Assembly (NCBI GenBank): GCA_021789495.1
Contig: JAJYJM010000023.1
Span: forward strand, 1-35,040
From: Nitrospirota bacterium
Lineage (GTDB): Bacteria > Nitrospirota > JACRHJ01
Length of the DNA: 35,040 nt
Reading direction: 5' to 3'
How positions within the stretch are numbered: the first letter of the stretch is position 1; each line of letters starts with the position of its first letter. Below are positions 1-8,191 of this stretch, piece by piece. The notes beneath the pieces are model-generated. The model did not search any database, was not told the origin of the DNA, and saw only the letters and a list, made by a program, of their open reading frames with translations. The translations under genes and the position numbers were made by a program.

Positions 1-1554
1 CGTCTCCATCCCCTGCGCCTGCTCGGCGGACGCGGTCATAACGAGGCAATCGATAACAAGGTCTTCTTTAGGAATTCCGTGCGCGAGGCAAGCGTCCAGA
101 ATCTTTTGCGCTATTTCAAGGCGTGCTTCTGCGGTCTGCGGTATGCCGTTATCGTCAATCGTAAGTCCGACAACCGCCGCGCCGTATTTCTTCACGAGCG
201 GAAGTATCGATTCCAGCCTCTCCTTGTCGCCCGTTACGGAATTTACAAGGCACTTTCCCCCGACTTCTTTCAGTGCCGCCTCGATTGCCTTCGGGTCGGT
301 GGAATCTATCACAAGCGGCAGGTCCGTCGATTCCTGAGCCGCGCGCACAACCCTCGGCATGAGCGCCGCCTCGTCCGCGCCGGGAAGACCGACGTTTATG
401 TCTATTAGCGCCGCCCCGGCCTGGGTCTGCTCCCTGGCTTCTCGCTTCACGATATTAAAGACGCCCTTCGAGAGTTCCTCTGATAGCGCCTTCCTGCCCG
501 TAGGGTTTATGCGCTCGCCGATAACCGCAGGCATAAAAAATGCGCCGACGGATACGAGTTTTGTCCGGCTGGCAAGACGAGTGCCGCCGGTAGACCGGCT
601 TCGGGCAGTTACGCTGCCGTCGCTCTTTTTACGCACCGCCTCAGCTATTGCCTTTGTGTGCGCCGGATTGGAGCCGCAGCAGGAGCCGATTAACCTTACT
701 CCCAGGCCGAGGAACTTCTCCGCCCACTGCCCCAACTCTTCGGGCGAGGCGGGATAGACGGTTTTGCCGTCGATGAGCTTCGGAAGCCCCGCGTTCGGCT
801 GGAAGATGAGCGGAACGGACGCATAACAGGACATCAGCTTAGCCACTTCGTATAGCCCTTCCGGCCCAAGGGAGCAGTTCGCGCCGACTATATCCGCCCC
901 TGCCGCCTCCAGAACTGCGACCGCCACATCCGGCGGCGTGCCAAGGAGTGTCCGGAGGTCTTTCTGGAATGTCATAGTTACCGCGACAGGCAGTTTCGAC
1001 GCCGCCTTCGCCGCTATGACGGCACAACGGGCCTCTTTCAAGTCCGACATCGTCTCGATAAGCAGTAAATCCGCCCCGGCATCGGAGAGCGCCTCTGCCT
1101 GCTCGTAAAAGTTGGCGTATGCCGCATCGAAAGAAAGCTCGCCCACTGGCTCAAGGAACTTCCCCGTCGGCCCCATGTCGCCCGCGATATATATATTTCG
1201 AGAGGAAAATCCCCCCGACCCCCCTTTAACAAAGGGGGGCAAAGGGGGATTTACGGTTTCCCTCGCCGCCTTGACCGCCGCGCGGGATACTTCCGCGACC
1301 CTGTCCCCCAGGCCGTACTCGGAGAGTTTTATCCGGCTCCCGCCGAAGGTGTTCGTGGTAAGTATGTCCGCCCCGGCTTCGGCATATTTCCGATGTATTT
1401 CAGTAACGATTTCAGGATGTCCCAGGTTAACCGACTCAGGGCAGGCCCCGGCCCCAAGGCCGGATTCCTGGAGCATCGTCCCCATCGCGCCATCGACGAC
1501 AAGAACCCTGCCTTGCCCGCGTATTAATTCATTGATAAAATTGTTTTTATTCAA
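1..1554 (-). CDS. metH: Cobalamin-dependent methionine synthase, homocysteine and pterin domains (3'-truncated by window edge)
   Basis: This enzyme transfers the methyl group of methyltetrahydrofolate to homocysteine through cobalamin. The first 518 codons are present and the frame is still open at base 1. Residues 1-305 form the homocysteine methyltransferase barrel, opening with VLVVDGAMGTMLQESG. The expected zinc ligands are visible: Cys227 in GANC and Cys292/Cys293 in IGSCCGSNPAHT. From about residue 335 the pterin-binding domain begins, with VIGERINPTG, DINVGLPGADE and NSVTGDKERL. The start is TTG at 1554, with AGGGA a few bases upstream; there is no ATG that would leave the domain intact. 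Residues 102-119 (NPPLPPFVKGGSGGFSSR) are an in-frame palindromic repeat that other MetH proteins lack. The cobalamin-binding domain would lie off the window, so a two-domain folate/homocysteine methyltransferase remains possible. It is divergent from the DUF502 gene. Confidence 0.92.
   Translation of the reverse strand, partial: MNKNNFINELIRGQGRVLVVDGAMGTMLQESGLGAGACPESVNLGHPEIVTEIHRKYAEAGADILTTNTFGGSRIKLSEYGLGDRVAEVSRAAVKAARETVNPPLPPFVKGGSGGFSSRNIYIAGDMGPTGKFLEPVGELSFDAAYANFYEQAEALSDAGADLLLIETMSDLKEARCAVIAAKAASKLPVAVTMTFQKDLRTLLGTPPDVAVAVLEAAGADIVGANCSLGPEGLYEVAKLMSCYASVPLIFQPNAGLPKLIDGKTVYPASPEELGQWAEKFLGLGVRLIGSCCGSNPAHTKAIAEAVRKKSDGSVTARSRSTGGTRLASRTKLVSVGAFFMPAVIGERINPTGRKALSEELSKGVFNIVKREAREQTQAGAALIDINVGLPGADEAALMPRVVRAAQESTDLPLVIDSTDPKAIEAALKEVGGKCLVNSVTGDKERLESILPLVKKYGAAVVGLTIDDNGIPQTAEARLEIAQKILDACLAHGIPKEDLVIDCLVMTASAEQAQGMET
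1207..1252. repeat. Palindromic dispersed repeat inserted in the metH coding sequence
   Basis: The repeat is bounded by AAATCCCCC and GGGGGATTT, and has a perfect 9-bp core stem CCCCCCTTT-AAC-AAAGGGGGG at 1219-1239. On the coding strand it reads NPPLPPFVKGG. This is the signature of a repeat often seen mis-annotated as NPPLxPLxKGG proteins in diverse bacterial genomes. The metH frame is open across it. Confidence 0.85.
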
Positions 1555-1629
1555 GCGCCGTCCCTGTACCCGCTTTAAGGTGCCCGCAAAGGCGAAAAAA
1601 CCAAAGAATGATAAGTAGTTGAAGAAAGA

Positions 1630-1658
1630 ATAATACTATAAAAAGCGTGGCAAAGCAA
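1630..1658 (-). promoter_or_regulatory. Putative sigma70-type promoter for metH
   Basis: On the minus strand, TTGCTT (1653-1658) and TATTAT (1630-1635) are separated by 17 bp. This predicts a leader of about 70 nt before the TTG start. I see no SAM or cobalamin riboswitch fold in the 222-bp gap. The -35 match is weak. Confidence 0.35.
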
Positions 1659-1669
1659 TAAGAAAAGAC

Positions 1670-1698
1670 TTGAGATTAAGAGCGAAAAGGCTTATCAT
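1670..1698 (+). promoter_or_regulatory. Putative sigma70-type promoter for the DUF502-glmU-glmS run
   Basis: TTGAGA (1670-1675) and TATCAT (1693-1698) have exactly 17 bp between them, and each matches consensus at 5 of 6 positions. Transcription would begin near 1705, just before the hairpin at 1712-1746, giving a leader of about 70 nt. Confidence 0.5.
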
Positions 1699-1711
1699 GT
1701 AAAGTGTTTGC

Positions 1712-1746
1712 GCTCCGGACGGCTGGTTCACCCGGCTGTCCGGAGC
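1712..1746 (+). promoter_or_regulatory. Hairpin in the 5' leader of the DUF502-glmU-glmS run
   Basis: GCTCCGGAC (1712-1720) pairs perfectly with GTCCGGAGC (1738-1746); a few further inner pairs are possible. It sits about 7 nt after the predicted transcription start and 30 nt before the ATG. No T-run follows on either strand, so it does not look like a normal intrinsic terminator. It could be an mRNA-stabilising 5' hairpin or a protein-binding site. Confidence 0.5.
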
Positions 1747-1776
1747 GGCCAATAATTTGGACAATAACGGTTAAGT

Positions 1777-2532
1777 ATGGCCGAGGATTATAAGAGCTCA
1801 ATAAAGAAGAAGATGCTTGCGGGGCTTTTTGTCACTTTTCCGCTTGCGCTCAGCATCCTCGCCGTGGTCTGGTTATTCCGGATACTTGACGGTATACTTG
1901 GAGGAGTGCTGTACAGGCTCCTGGGCCGCCAGTATCCGGGCCTTGGGCTTGTCCTGTCGCTTTTCGTCATATATATCTTCGGAACGCTTGCCACGACCGT
2001 CCTGGGCAAGAAGATGCTTGACAGGCTGGAGCGCTTTATGCTCCGCCTGCCTGTTTTTAAAAGTTTTTACAGCACGTTTAAACAGCTTGGCGACGCTTTC
2101 TCTCCGGAGAACCGCTCCGCCTTTAAAAAATTCGTCATAGTCGAGTATCCCCGCGAGGGTGTGCATTCGTTCGGCTTCCTGACGAAGGAGTGCAGTATCC
2201 AGGGACGCAGGGATTTATCTGCAGGCGGCGGGGAGAACAGGCAGTGCCATTATACCGTATACATCCCCACGAATAACCTCTACCTTGGAGACGTGAGGCT
2301 GTTCCCTAAAGACCAGGTAATACTTACGGATATAAGCATAGAAGAAGGAATAAAGATACTGCTTTCGGCAGGGATTGCCGCCCCGAACCTTATAATCAGG
2401 GAGGACATGACCCACGTAACCCATATAATTAAGGTCCCCGCCTCAGGCAAGACTGCGCCTGATCTGTCGCCCGCCGTGGACGGAAGCCCCGTGCCGGGCG
2501 AACCGGCTGCTGTCCTCAAGGAGAACCCTTAA
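1777..2532 (+). CDS. DUF502 family membrane protein
   Basis: This is a 251-residue integral membrane protein of the DUF502 family, whose function is not known. Two hydrophobic segments lie at about residues 13-38 and 53-80, separated by a short loop with YPGLGLV. They are followed by the family blocks LPVFKSFYSTFKQL and FVIVEYPREGVHSFGFLT. The soluble C-terminal part ends in a low-complexity Pro/Ala tail from about residue 220. It is the first gene of the run leading into glmU: its TAA is immediately followed by the glmU GTG. Conserved linkage to amino-sugar genes would suggest an envelope role, but that is inference. The Shine-Dalgarno before the ATG is poor. Confidence 0.88.
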   Translation: MAEDYKSSIKKKMLAGLFVTFPLALSILAVVWLFRILDGILGGVLYRLLGRQYPGLGLVLSLFVIYIFGTLATTVLGKKMLDRLERFMLRLPVFKSFYSTFKQLGDAFSPENRSAFKKFVIVEYPREGVHSFGFLTKECSIQGRRDLSAGGGENRQCHYTVYIPTNNLYLGDVRLFPKDQVILTDISIEEGIKILLSAGIAAPNLIIREDMTHVTHIIKVPASGKTAPDLSPAVDGSPVPGEPAAVLKENP

Positions 2533-3918
2533 GTGAAGGGTCTCTGTTGCGTTGTCCTTGCCGCAGGCCTTGGGACGAGAATGAAATCAGGGCTTGCAAA
2601 GGTATTGCATCCTCTGGCCGCCCGCCCGATGCTTGTGCACACGCTGGGAAATGTTCTGGCGCTTAAGCCTGAGAAGATTGCGGTCGTTATCGGCCATCAG
2701 GCGGACAAGGTGCGCGCACTCCTGCCGCCTGGGGTAGTCCCGGCCATCCAGAAAGAACAGAAGGGCACGGCGCACGCCGCAGGAATCGGCCTTGACGCAT
2801 TGCGGGGCGCGGACGGGGTTCTTCTGCTGGTGTCGGGAGATGCACCGCTTCTGGGTGCGGAGACGCTCAAGGGTCTTGTCTCATATCATAAGCGCAAAAA
2901 GGCCGATATAACTGTCCTTACCGCCTTTCTGGACGAGCCGTTCGGCTACGGCAGGATTGTCCGGGAAGGCGGTAAGATAAGTAAAATTGTCGAGCAGAAG
3001 GACGCAAGCCCTTCGGAGCGCAAGATAAAGGAGATAAATTCCGGGACGTATTGTTTCAATATAAAGAGTCTAAAGCAGGCGCTGCGGCATGTGCGCTCCG
3101 CGAACGCACAGGGAGAATTTTATCTCACGGATGTCATAGAGATTGTGAGGCAGGGCGGCGGCAGGGTCGCGGGAATGCCGGTAGAAGACCCTGCGACTGC
3201 GCTTGGCATAAACTCGCGCGTGGAACTTGCGGCGGCGGAAAAGATTATCCGCACAAAGATAAACCGCAGTTTTACGGCCTCCGGCGTTACGATAATTGAC
3301 CCGGAGAATACTTACATATCTGCTGATGTGAAAATAGGCCCGGATACGATAATCCATCCCGGCAACACCATAGACGGCAGGACGGAGATAGGCGGGGGGT
3401 GCATATTGATGCCGGGGAATATTATCTCGGACAGCATAATCGGCGGCGGGGTCAAAATAAAGGGATACTCTGTAATCGAAGACTCGAAAATCGCGGACAA
3501 AGCTCAAATAGGCCCTTTTGCCCACTTAAGACCAGGGAGTACAGTCGGGATAGACGCCCGCGTCGGCAATTTTGTAGAGCTTAAGAAGGCCTCCCTCGGA
3601 GAGGGGTCGAAGGCGTCGCACCTGTCATACCTGGGCGACGCCCTCGTCGGCAGGAACGTCAACATCGGCGCGGGAACCATAACCTGCAACTACGACGGCT
3701 TCTCTAAATTCAAAACCGTCATAGGAGACGATGTTTTCGTAGGAAGCGACAGCCAGTTCATCGCCCCGGTAACTATCGGGAAAGGCGCGCTTATCGCCGC
3801 CGGGAGCACGATTACGGAAGACGTTCCAAAAGACGCCCTCGCTCTCTCGAGGACTCCGCAGACGAACCGGAAGAACTGGGCAAAAGAGAACAGGGGCAGG
3901 AAGATAAAAAAGAAATAA
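2533..3918 (+). CDS. glmU: Bifunctional GlmU: UDP-GlcNAc pyrophosphorylase / glucosamine-1-phosphate N-acetyltransferase
   Basis: GlmU acetylates glucosamine-1-phosphate and then attaches UMP to give UDP-GlcNAc, the precursor of peptidoglycan and lipid A. The 461-residue length is normal. Residues 1-230 are the uridylyltransferase domain, with LAAGLGTRMKS and the nucleotide-contacting Lys of AKVLHPL. The usual family text at that point is SDLPKVLHPL; here it reads SGLAKVLHPL. From about residue 250 a left-handed beta-helix of hexapeptide repeats carries the acetyltransferase active site, including RPGSTVG, VGNFVELKK, HLSYLGDA and GAGTITCNYDG. The start is GTG directly abutting the DUF502 stop, with AAGGAG at 2518-2523 at good spacing. 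The Lys-rich tail is ordinary. Confidence 0.97.
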   Translation: MKGLCCVVLAAGLGTRMKSGLAKVLHPLAARPMLVHTLGNVLALKPEKIAVVIGHQADKVRALLPPGVVPAIQKEQKGTAHAAGIGLDALRGADGVLLLVSGDAPLLGAETLKGLVSYHKRKKADITVLTAFLDEPFGYGRIVREGGKISKIVEQKDASPSERKIKEINSGTYCFNIKSLKQALRHVRSANAQGEFYLTDVIEIVRQGGGRVAGMPVEDPATALGINSRVELAAAEKIIRTKINRSFTASGVTIIDPENTYISADVKIGPDTIIHPGNTIDGRTEIGGGCILMPGNIISDSIIGGGVKIKGYSVIEDSKIADKAQIGPFAHLRPGSTVGIDARVGNFVELKKASLGEGSKASHLSYLGDALVGRNVNIGAGTITCNYDGFSKFKTVIGDDVFVGSDSQFIAPVTIGKGALIAAGSTITEDVPKDALALSRTPQTNRKNWAKENRGRKIKKK

Positions 3919-3923
3919 ACGGT

Positions 3924-3953
3924 GGATTATTCGGTTGCGCCTCAGTAATGACA
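3924..3953. repeat. Degenerate dispersed intergenic repeat between glmU and glmS
   Basis: GGATTATTCGGTTGCGCC followed by CTCAGTAATGACA resembles the widespread GGATTCTTCGG...CTCAGAATGACA intergenic repeat. Its flanks TGGATT and AATCCA are inverted. It fills most of the 61-bp gap between glmU and glmS. The identification rests on recalled family consensus, so confidence is moderate. Confidence 0.4.
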
Positions 3954-3979
3954 ATCCATCCATGCGGGGTTAAATTTTT

Positions 3980-5812
3980 ATGTGCGGAATAATCGGATAC
4001 ATAGGCGGACAGAACGCCGTGCCCATACTCATCGACGGCCTGAGGAAGCTTGAGTATCGCGGGTACGACTCTGCGGGAATCGCTTTCTTCAAAGACGGCG
4101 GGCTGAACGTCAGGAGGAGCGTCGGGAAGCTCAAGAACCTTGAGGCGTCCATACAGGGCCAGCTTTTGTATTCGAATATAGGTATTGGGCACACCCGTTG
4201 GGCGACGCATGGCCGCCCCTGCGAAGAAAACGCGCATCCGCACCGTTCCGGCAAGTTCGTCGTGGTGCATAACGGGATTATCGAGAACTATGTCCAGCTT
4301 AAGGAGAAACTGAAAGGCCTGGGGCACGTCTTCAAGTCCGAGACGGATACGGAGGTCATCGCCCATCTGATAGAGGAACACGCAAAGAAGGGCGGGAACC
4401 TCGCAGTGGCCACCAGGAAGGCCCTCCTGGAGCTTAAAGGGGCGTATGCAATAGGAGTGGTGGGCGAGGACGAGCCGGATACGCTCGTCGCTGCGCGGGC
4501 CGGCTGCCCGCTGGTGATCGGCATGGGAAGGCAGGAATATTTCATAGCCTCCGACCTGCCGCCCATCCTCAACTACACGAAAGAGGCGATATTCCTCGAC
4601 GACTTCGAGATGGCTGTCCTTTCCCGGAACGGTGTGGTGGTGACGGACCTGAAGGGAAAGCCCAGGGAAAAGGAAATATCCACGGTGCTCTGGAACCCCG
4701 TAATGGCGGAGAAGGGCGGATACAAGCACTTCATGCTGAAGGAGATATACGAGCAGCCCAGGGCGATTACGGACACATTCCGGGGCAGGGTGTCCCCTGA
4801 GACCGGGAGCGTCTACCTGGACGAAATCGGCCTTTCGGAGGCCGAGATAAGGAAAATAAAAAAGGTGACGCTGGTCGCCTGCGGGACGTCCTGGCATGCC
4901 TGTCTTATAGGAAAGGCCATGCTCGAAGAGCTTGCAAGGATACCGTGCGAGGTGGATATAGCCTCCGAGTTCAGATACCGCCGGCCCATAATCGACAAAA
5001 ATACGCTGTTTGTAGCGATTACACAGTCCGGCGAGACTGCGGACACCCTTGCCGCCATGCGCGAGGCGAGGGCCGGAGGTGCCCGGACGATAGCCATATG
5101 CAACGCTGTCGGGAGCACTGCGGCGAGGGAGGCCCAGGGCGTGGTATATACACATGCCGGGCCGGAGATTGGCGTCGCCTCCACGAAGGCGTTCACCTCC
5201 CAGCTTGTCGCACTGTTTCTCCTCTCGCTTCGCGTGGGAATATCGCGCGGGAACCTCGATTTCGCACAGGTAAAGGAATACCTTGACGAGCTTGTGAAGA
5301 TACCCGCGAAGGCGGAAAAACTCCTGCTTGATACGGATGACGGGGTTAAAAAACTTGCCAAGGATTTCTTCAGGCATACGGACTTCCTATACCTGGGGCG
5401 CGGCTACAGCTATCCGGTGGCCCTGGAAGGGGCGCTTAAGCTGAAGGAGATTTCATACATCCATGCGGAGGGCTATCCCGCCGGAGAGATGAAGCACGGG
5501 CCGATAGCCCTCATCGACGAGAAGATGCCCGTGGTGGTCCTGGCGCCGAAAGACCCGGTCTACGAGAAGGTATCGTCGAATATCGAGGAGGTGCGCTCGC
5601 GCGGCGGGAAGGTTATAGCCATCGTTACCGACGGGGATAAATGCCTTAATACGAAGGCGGACTATCTTTTCTGTGTCCCGGAGACGATCCCGTGCCTATC
5701 CCCGATACTGACGACTATGCCCTTGCAGCTGCTGGCGTACCATATTGCAGTGCTGCGCGGAAGCGACGTGGATCAACCCAGGAACCTGGCCAAGAGCGTT
5801 ACGGTGGAATGA
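3980..5812 (+). CDS. glmS: Glutamine-fructose-6-phosphate aminotransferase (isomerizing)
   Basis: GlmS makes glucosamine-6-phosphate from fructose-6-phosphate and glutamine, the committed step to UDP-GlcNAc. The 610-residue length is typical. The N-terminal nucleophile Cys2 follows the initiator Met (MCGIIGYIGG). The glutaminase domain has GHTRWATHG and HNGIIENY. Two SIS sugar-isomerase domains follow, marked by VACGTSWHA with SQSGETADT-type text, and by GRGYSYPVALEGALKLKEI with HAEGYPAGEMKHGP. The C-terminus LAKSVTVE is the canonical end that closes the active site. It lies 61 bp after glmU on the same strand, so the two likely act together. I see no glmS ribozyme structure upstream. Confidence 0.98.
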   Translation: MCGIIGYIGGQNAVPILIDGLRKLEYRGYDSAGIAFFKDGGLNVRRSVGKLKNLEASIQGQLLYSNIGIGHTRWATHGRPCEENAHPHRSGKFVVVHNGIIENYVQLKEKLKGLGHVFKSETDTEVIAHLIEEHAKKGGNLAVATRKALLELKGAYAIGVVGEDEPDTLVAARAGCPLVIGMGRQEYFIASDLPPILNYTKEAIFLDDFEMAVLSRNGVVVTDLKGKPREKEISTVLWNPVMAEKGGYKHFMLKEIYEQPRAITDTFRGRVSPETGSVYLDEIGLSEAEIRKIKKVTLVACGTSWHACLIGKAMLEELARIPCEVDIASEFRYRRPIIDKNTLFVAITQSGETADTLAAMREARAGGARTIAICNAVGSTAAREAQGVVYTHAGPEIGVASTKAFTSQLVALFLLSLRVGISRGNLDFAQVKEYLDELVKIPAKAEKLLLDTDDGVKKLAKDFFRHTDFLYLGRGYSYPVALEGALKLKEISYIHAEGYPAGEMKHGPIALIDEKMPVVVLAPKDPVYEKVSSNIEEVRSRGGKVIAIVTDGDKCLNTKADYLFCVPETIPCLSPILTTMPLQLLAYHIAVLRGSDVDQPRNLAKSVTVE

Positions 5813-5973
5813 AAGGAAATTGTTGCATGATGTCGGAACATTCAATCTCACTCCATGGGATTCGCCGGGGCATCTCTAACGGTGTGCTCCCTATGCGGCT
5901 CATCCAGAATTACATTCGCTCCAAATGTCCCGGCCATAATTTAACGGCTTTTCAGGAAGGCGGCGTTATATGA
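5809..5973 (+). CDS. Possible 54-residue small protein between glmS and the helicase
   Basis: An ORF opens at ATG 5809, overlapping the glmS TGA as ATGA. It closes with a TGA at 5971-5973 that overlaps the helicase ATG in the same ATGA arrangement. Both junctions are the form seen in translationally coupled genes. The product starts MKGNCCMMSEHSISLHGIRRG and contains three cysteines; I recognise no domain. A second candidate start at 5827 has AGGA upstream. Third-position GC is visibly lower than in the neighbouring genes, which argues against coding or for a recent insertion. It may instead be a 157-bp spacer that is open by chance. Confidence 0.35.
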   Translation: MKGNCCMMSEHSISLHGIRRGISNGVLPMRLIQNYIRSKCPGHNLTAFQEGGVI

Positions 5974-8135
5974 AGGTTTTGGGCGACCTGAACAAAGAGC
6001 AGAGGGAGGCCGTAACCTGTTGCGACGGCCCTCTTTTGATTCTGGCGGGCGCCGGGAGCGGCAAGACCAGGACCATCACCTACAGGATTGCGTATCTCAT
6101 AAACAACATGGATGTGCGGCCAGGGGAGATATTCGCGGTAACCTTCACGAACAAGGCCGCGCGCGAAATGCTCTCCCGCGTGGAGGAACTTCTCGGTCGC
6201 TCCGCGAAGGGGATGTGGGTATCCACGTTTCATTCAGCGTGCGCAAGGATACTCAGGGAGGACATAGGCATCCTGGGATACCCGAAGAACTTCACCATCA
6301 TGGACGCCTCCGATTCGCTCTCGCTTATAAAGTCCTGTATGCACGACCTCGGGATAAGCGACAGGCTGTTCTCTCCGCGCGAGGTGGCGGGCAGGATAAG
6401 CTCCTTCAAAAGCGCAATCGTCACGCCGGAGGAGTTCTCCGGGGCCGCCCAGCAGTTCGGTTTCGAGTCCAAGGTTGCGAAGATTTACCCGCTATACCAG
6501 GAGCGGCTGAAAACTTCGGGAGTGCTGGACTTCGACGACCTCCTGATGCTCACCGTCCAGATCCTGCAAAAACACCGGGGCGCGCTGAACAAATACCAGG
6601 ACGCCTTCAGGTATATTATGGTGGACGAATACCAGGACACCAACGCCGCCCAGTACAAACTGATAAAGCTCCTTGCCGGCAAGAACAGGAACGTCTGCGT
6701 CGTCGGGGACGACGACCAGTCCATATACGGCTGGCGCGGCGCGGACATCAGGAACATACTGGAGTTCGAGAAAGACTACCCGGAGGCCAGGGTCGTAAAG
6801 CTGGAGCAGAACTACCGCTCCACGCAGAGGATCCTCGACGCCGCATGGTCTTTGGTATGCAACAACCCTGGCCGAAGGCCGAAGAAGCTCTGGACGGAGC
6901 TTGGACACGGCGAGAAAACGGAGCACGTCCGGGTGCCGGACGAGGAAGCTGAGGCCGCCTGCATTGCCAAGGAAATATCGAGACAGCTAAAAGAAGGCCG
7001 TTCTTTGAAGGACTTCGCCGTCTTGTACCGCACGAACACCCAGTCCCGCACGATTGAAGAAGCTTTCCGACGCGAGGGCATACCGTATGTAGTCGTGGGC
7101 GGCATGAAGTTCTATGACAGGAAGGAGATAAAAGACCTCATAACATATCTGAAAGTCGTCTCCAACCCGAAGGACTCTGTGAGCCTGAAGCGCATAGTGA
7201 ACTGCCCGCCGCGCGGGATTGGCGAGGCTACCATGAAAAAGGCCACGGAGCCGGGGCCGCACCAGAACCTGCCGCTTGTCGAAAACCTTCTGCGGCTTTC
7301 CGAAGACGAGTCCATGGGCGCTGGGCCGAGGCGAAGGATAAGCGAGTTTCTGGCCATGCTTTCCGAGCTTGTGGAGATGAAAGCGGGGCACGGCCCGGGG
7401 TATCTGCTCGAAAAGATAATAGCCAAAACGAAATATCTTGAACATCTGCGGGAGAGCCTTGGGGCGGAATCCCAGGGCAGGATAGACAATATAAAGGAGC
7501 TTCTGTCGTCCGTCGGGCGTTTCGAGGAGGAGACAGACGACTCGTCCCTTGAGGCATACCTCGCCCAGGTATCGCTGATTACGGACTGGGACAATCAGAA
7601 GGCCTCGAGCCAGGCGGTGACGCTTATGACCCTGCATCTCTCCAAGGGCCTGGAGTTCCCCGTGGTGTTTATCGCGGGGATGGAGGAGGGACTTATCCCG
7701 CACGCGCAGTCGAAGTCCGACGAGCGGGAGATGGAAGAGGAACGAAGGCTTTTATACGTCGGGATGACGCGCGCCAGGAAAAAGCTTTATCTGATTTCGT
7801 CCGTAACGAGGCGGTTGGCCGGGCTTACGCAGTCGAACAGGCCTTCTCGCTTCCTGGAAGAGATACCGGCGGAGCTTATCCGCTCCCGTGAAATCGGTAT
7901 TTCAAGGAAACATGCGGAATCGCATGCGCCTGTAATCATGCCCTGCGCCTCCGAAACGAGGACAGCCGCCCCCAGCCCGTTCAAAAGCGGCTGCCAGGTG
8001 CGACATCCGTTATGGGGATGCGGGGTAGTGGAGAAGTCCGAAGGCAGGGGAGAGAACCAGAAGCTTACAGTGCACTTCGCAAGCGTCGGGAAGAAGAAGC
8101 TCCTTGCCAGAGCGGCGCACTTGAAGCTTACGTAA
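5970..8135 (+). CDS. pcrA: UvrD/PcrA-type ATP-dependent 3'-5' DNA helicase
   Basis: This SF1A helicase unwinds DNA in repair and removes recombinase from stalled forks. The 721-residue protein has all the motifs in order: Q motif LNKEQREAV, Walker A AGAGSGKT (residues 26-33), FTNKAAREM, Walker B VDEYQDTN, motif III GDDDQSIYGWRGAD, motif IV LEQNYRST, motif V TLHLSKGLEFPVVF and motif VI LLYVGMTRARKKLYL. The C-terminal region GCQVRHPLWGCGVV is the Tudor-like module typical of PcrA/UvrD, which contacts RNA polymerase or the mismatch and excision-repair machinery. The ATG follows AGGAAGG at good spacing. A hairpin repeat at 8148-8172 lies just after the stop. Whether to call it uvrD or pcrA cannot be settled from sequence alone. 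Confidence 0.95.
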   Translation: MKVLGDLNKEQREAVTCCDGPLLILAGAGSGKTRTITYRIAYLINNMDVRPGEIFAVTFTNKAAREMLSRVEELLGRSAKGMWVSTFHSACARILREDIGILGYPKNFTIMDASDSLSLIKSCMHDLGISDRLFSPREVAGRISSFKSAIVTPEEFSGAAQQFGFESKVAKIYPLYQERLKTSGVLDFDDLLMLTVQILQKHRGALNKYQDAFRYIMVDEYQDTNAAQYKLIKLLAGKNRNVCVVGDDDQSIYGWRGADIRNILEFEKDYPEARVVKLEQNYRSTQRILDAAWSLVCNNPGRRPKKLWTELGHGEKTEHVRVPDEEAEAACIAKEISRQLKEGRSLKDFAVLYRTNTQSRTIEEAFRREGIPYVVVGGMKFYDRKEIKDLITYLKVVSNPKDSVSLKRIVNCPPRGIGEATMKKATEPGPHQNLPLVENLLRLSEDESMGAGPRRRISEFLAMLSELVEMKAGHGPGYLLEKIIAKTKYLEHLRESLGAESQGRIDNIKELLSSVGRFEEETDDSSLEAYLAQVSLITDWDNQKASSQAVTLMTLHLSKGLEFPVVFIAGMEEGLIPHAQSKSDEREMEEERRLLYVGMTRARKKLYLISSVTRRLAGLTQSNRPSRFLEEIPAELIRSREIGISRKHAESHAPVIMPCASETRTAAPSPFKSGCQVRHPLWGCGVVEKSEGRGENQKLTVHFASVGKKKLLARAAHLKLT

Positions 8136-8147
8136 TTTTGATACGTC

Positions 8148-8172
8148 ATTCCCGAATGATTTAGTCGGGAAT
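8148..8172. repeat. GTCATTCCCG-type palindromic repeat, possible bidirectional terminator
   Basis: ATTCCCGA (8148-8155) pairs perfectly with TCGGGAAT (8165-8172) around a 9-nt loop. With flanking GTC and CC it matches the widespread GTCATTCCCG...CGGGAATCC intergenic repeat. It lies in the 56-bp gap between two convergent genes, so it may serve as a terminator for both. There is no strong T-run. Confidence 0.6.
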
Positions 8173-8191
8173 CCGGAATTTAATGAGCATG

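Noticed and set aside
1112-1618. A plus-strand ORF containing PPDPPLTKGGKGG
   Set aside because: It is antisense to metH. The glycine-rich text is the other strand of the palindromic repeat and is a common source of false proteins.
1555-1776. A SAM or cobalamin riboswitch ahead of metH
   Set aside because: The leader is short and AT-rich and lacks a B12-box-like or SAM-type multi-helix pattern. The only strong hairpin lies on the far side of the metH promoter.
3812-5377. A 521-codon minus-strand ORF opposite glmU and glmS
   Set aside because: It is antisense to two certain genes and has Arg/His/Pro-rich text with no domain. GC-rich third positions create such frames.
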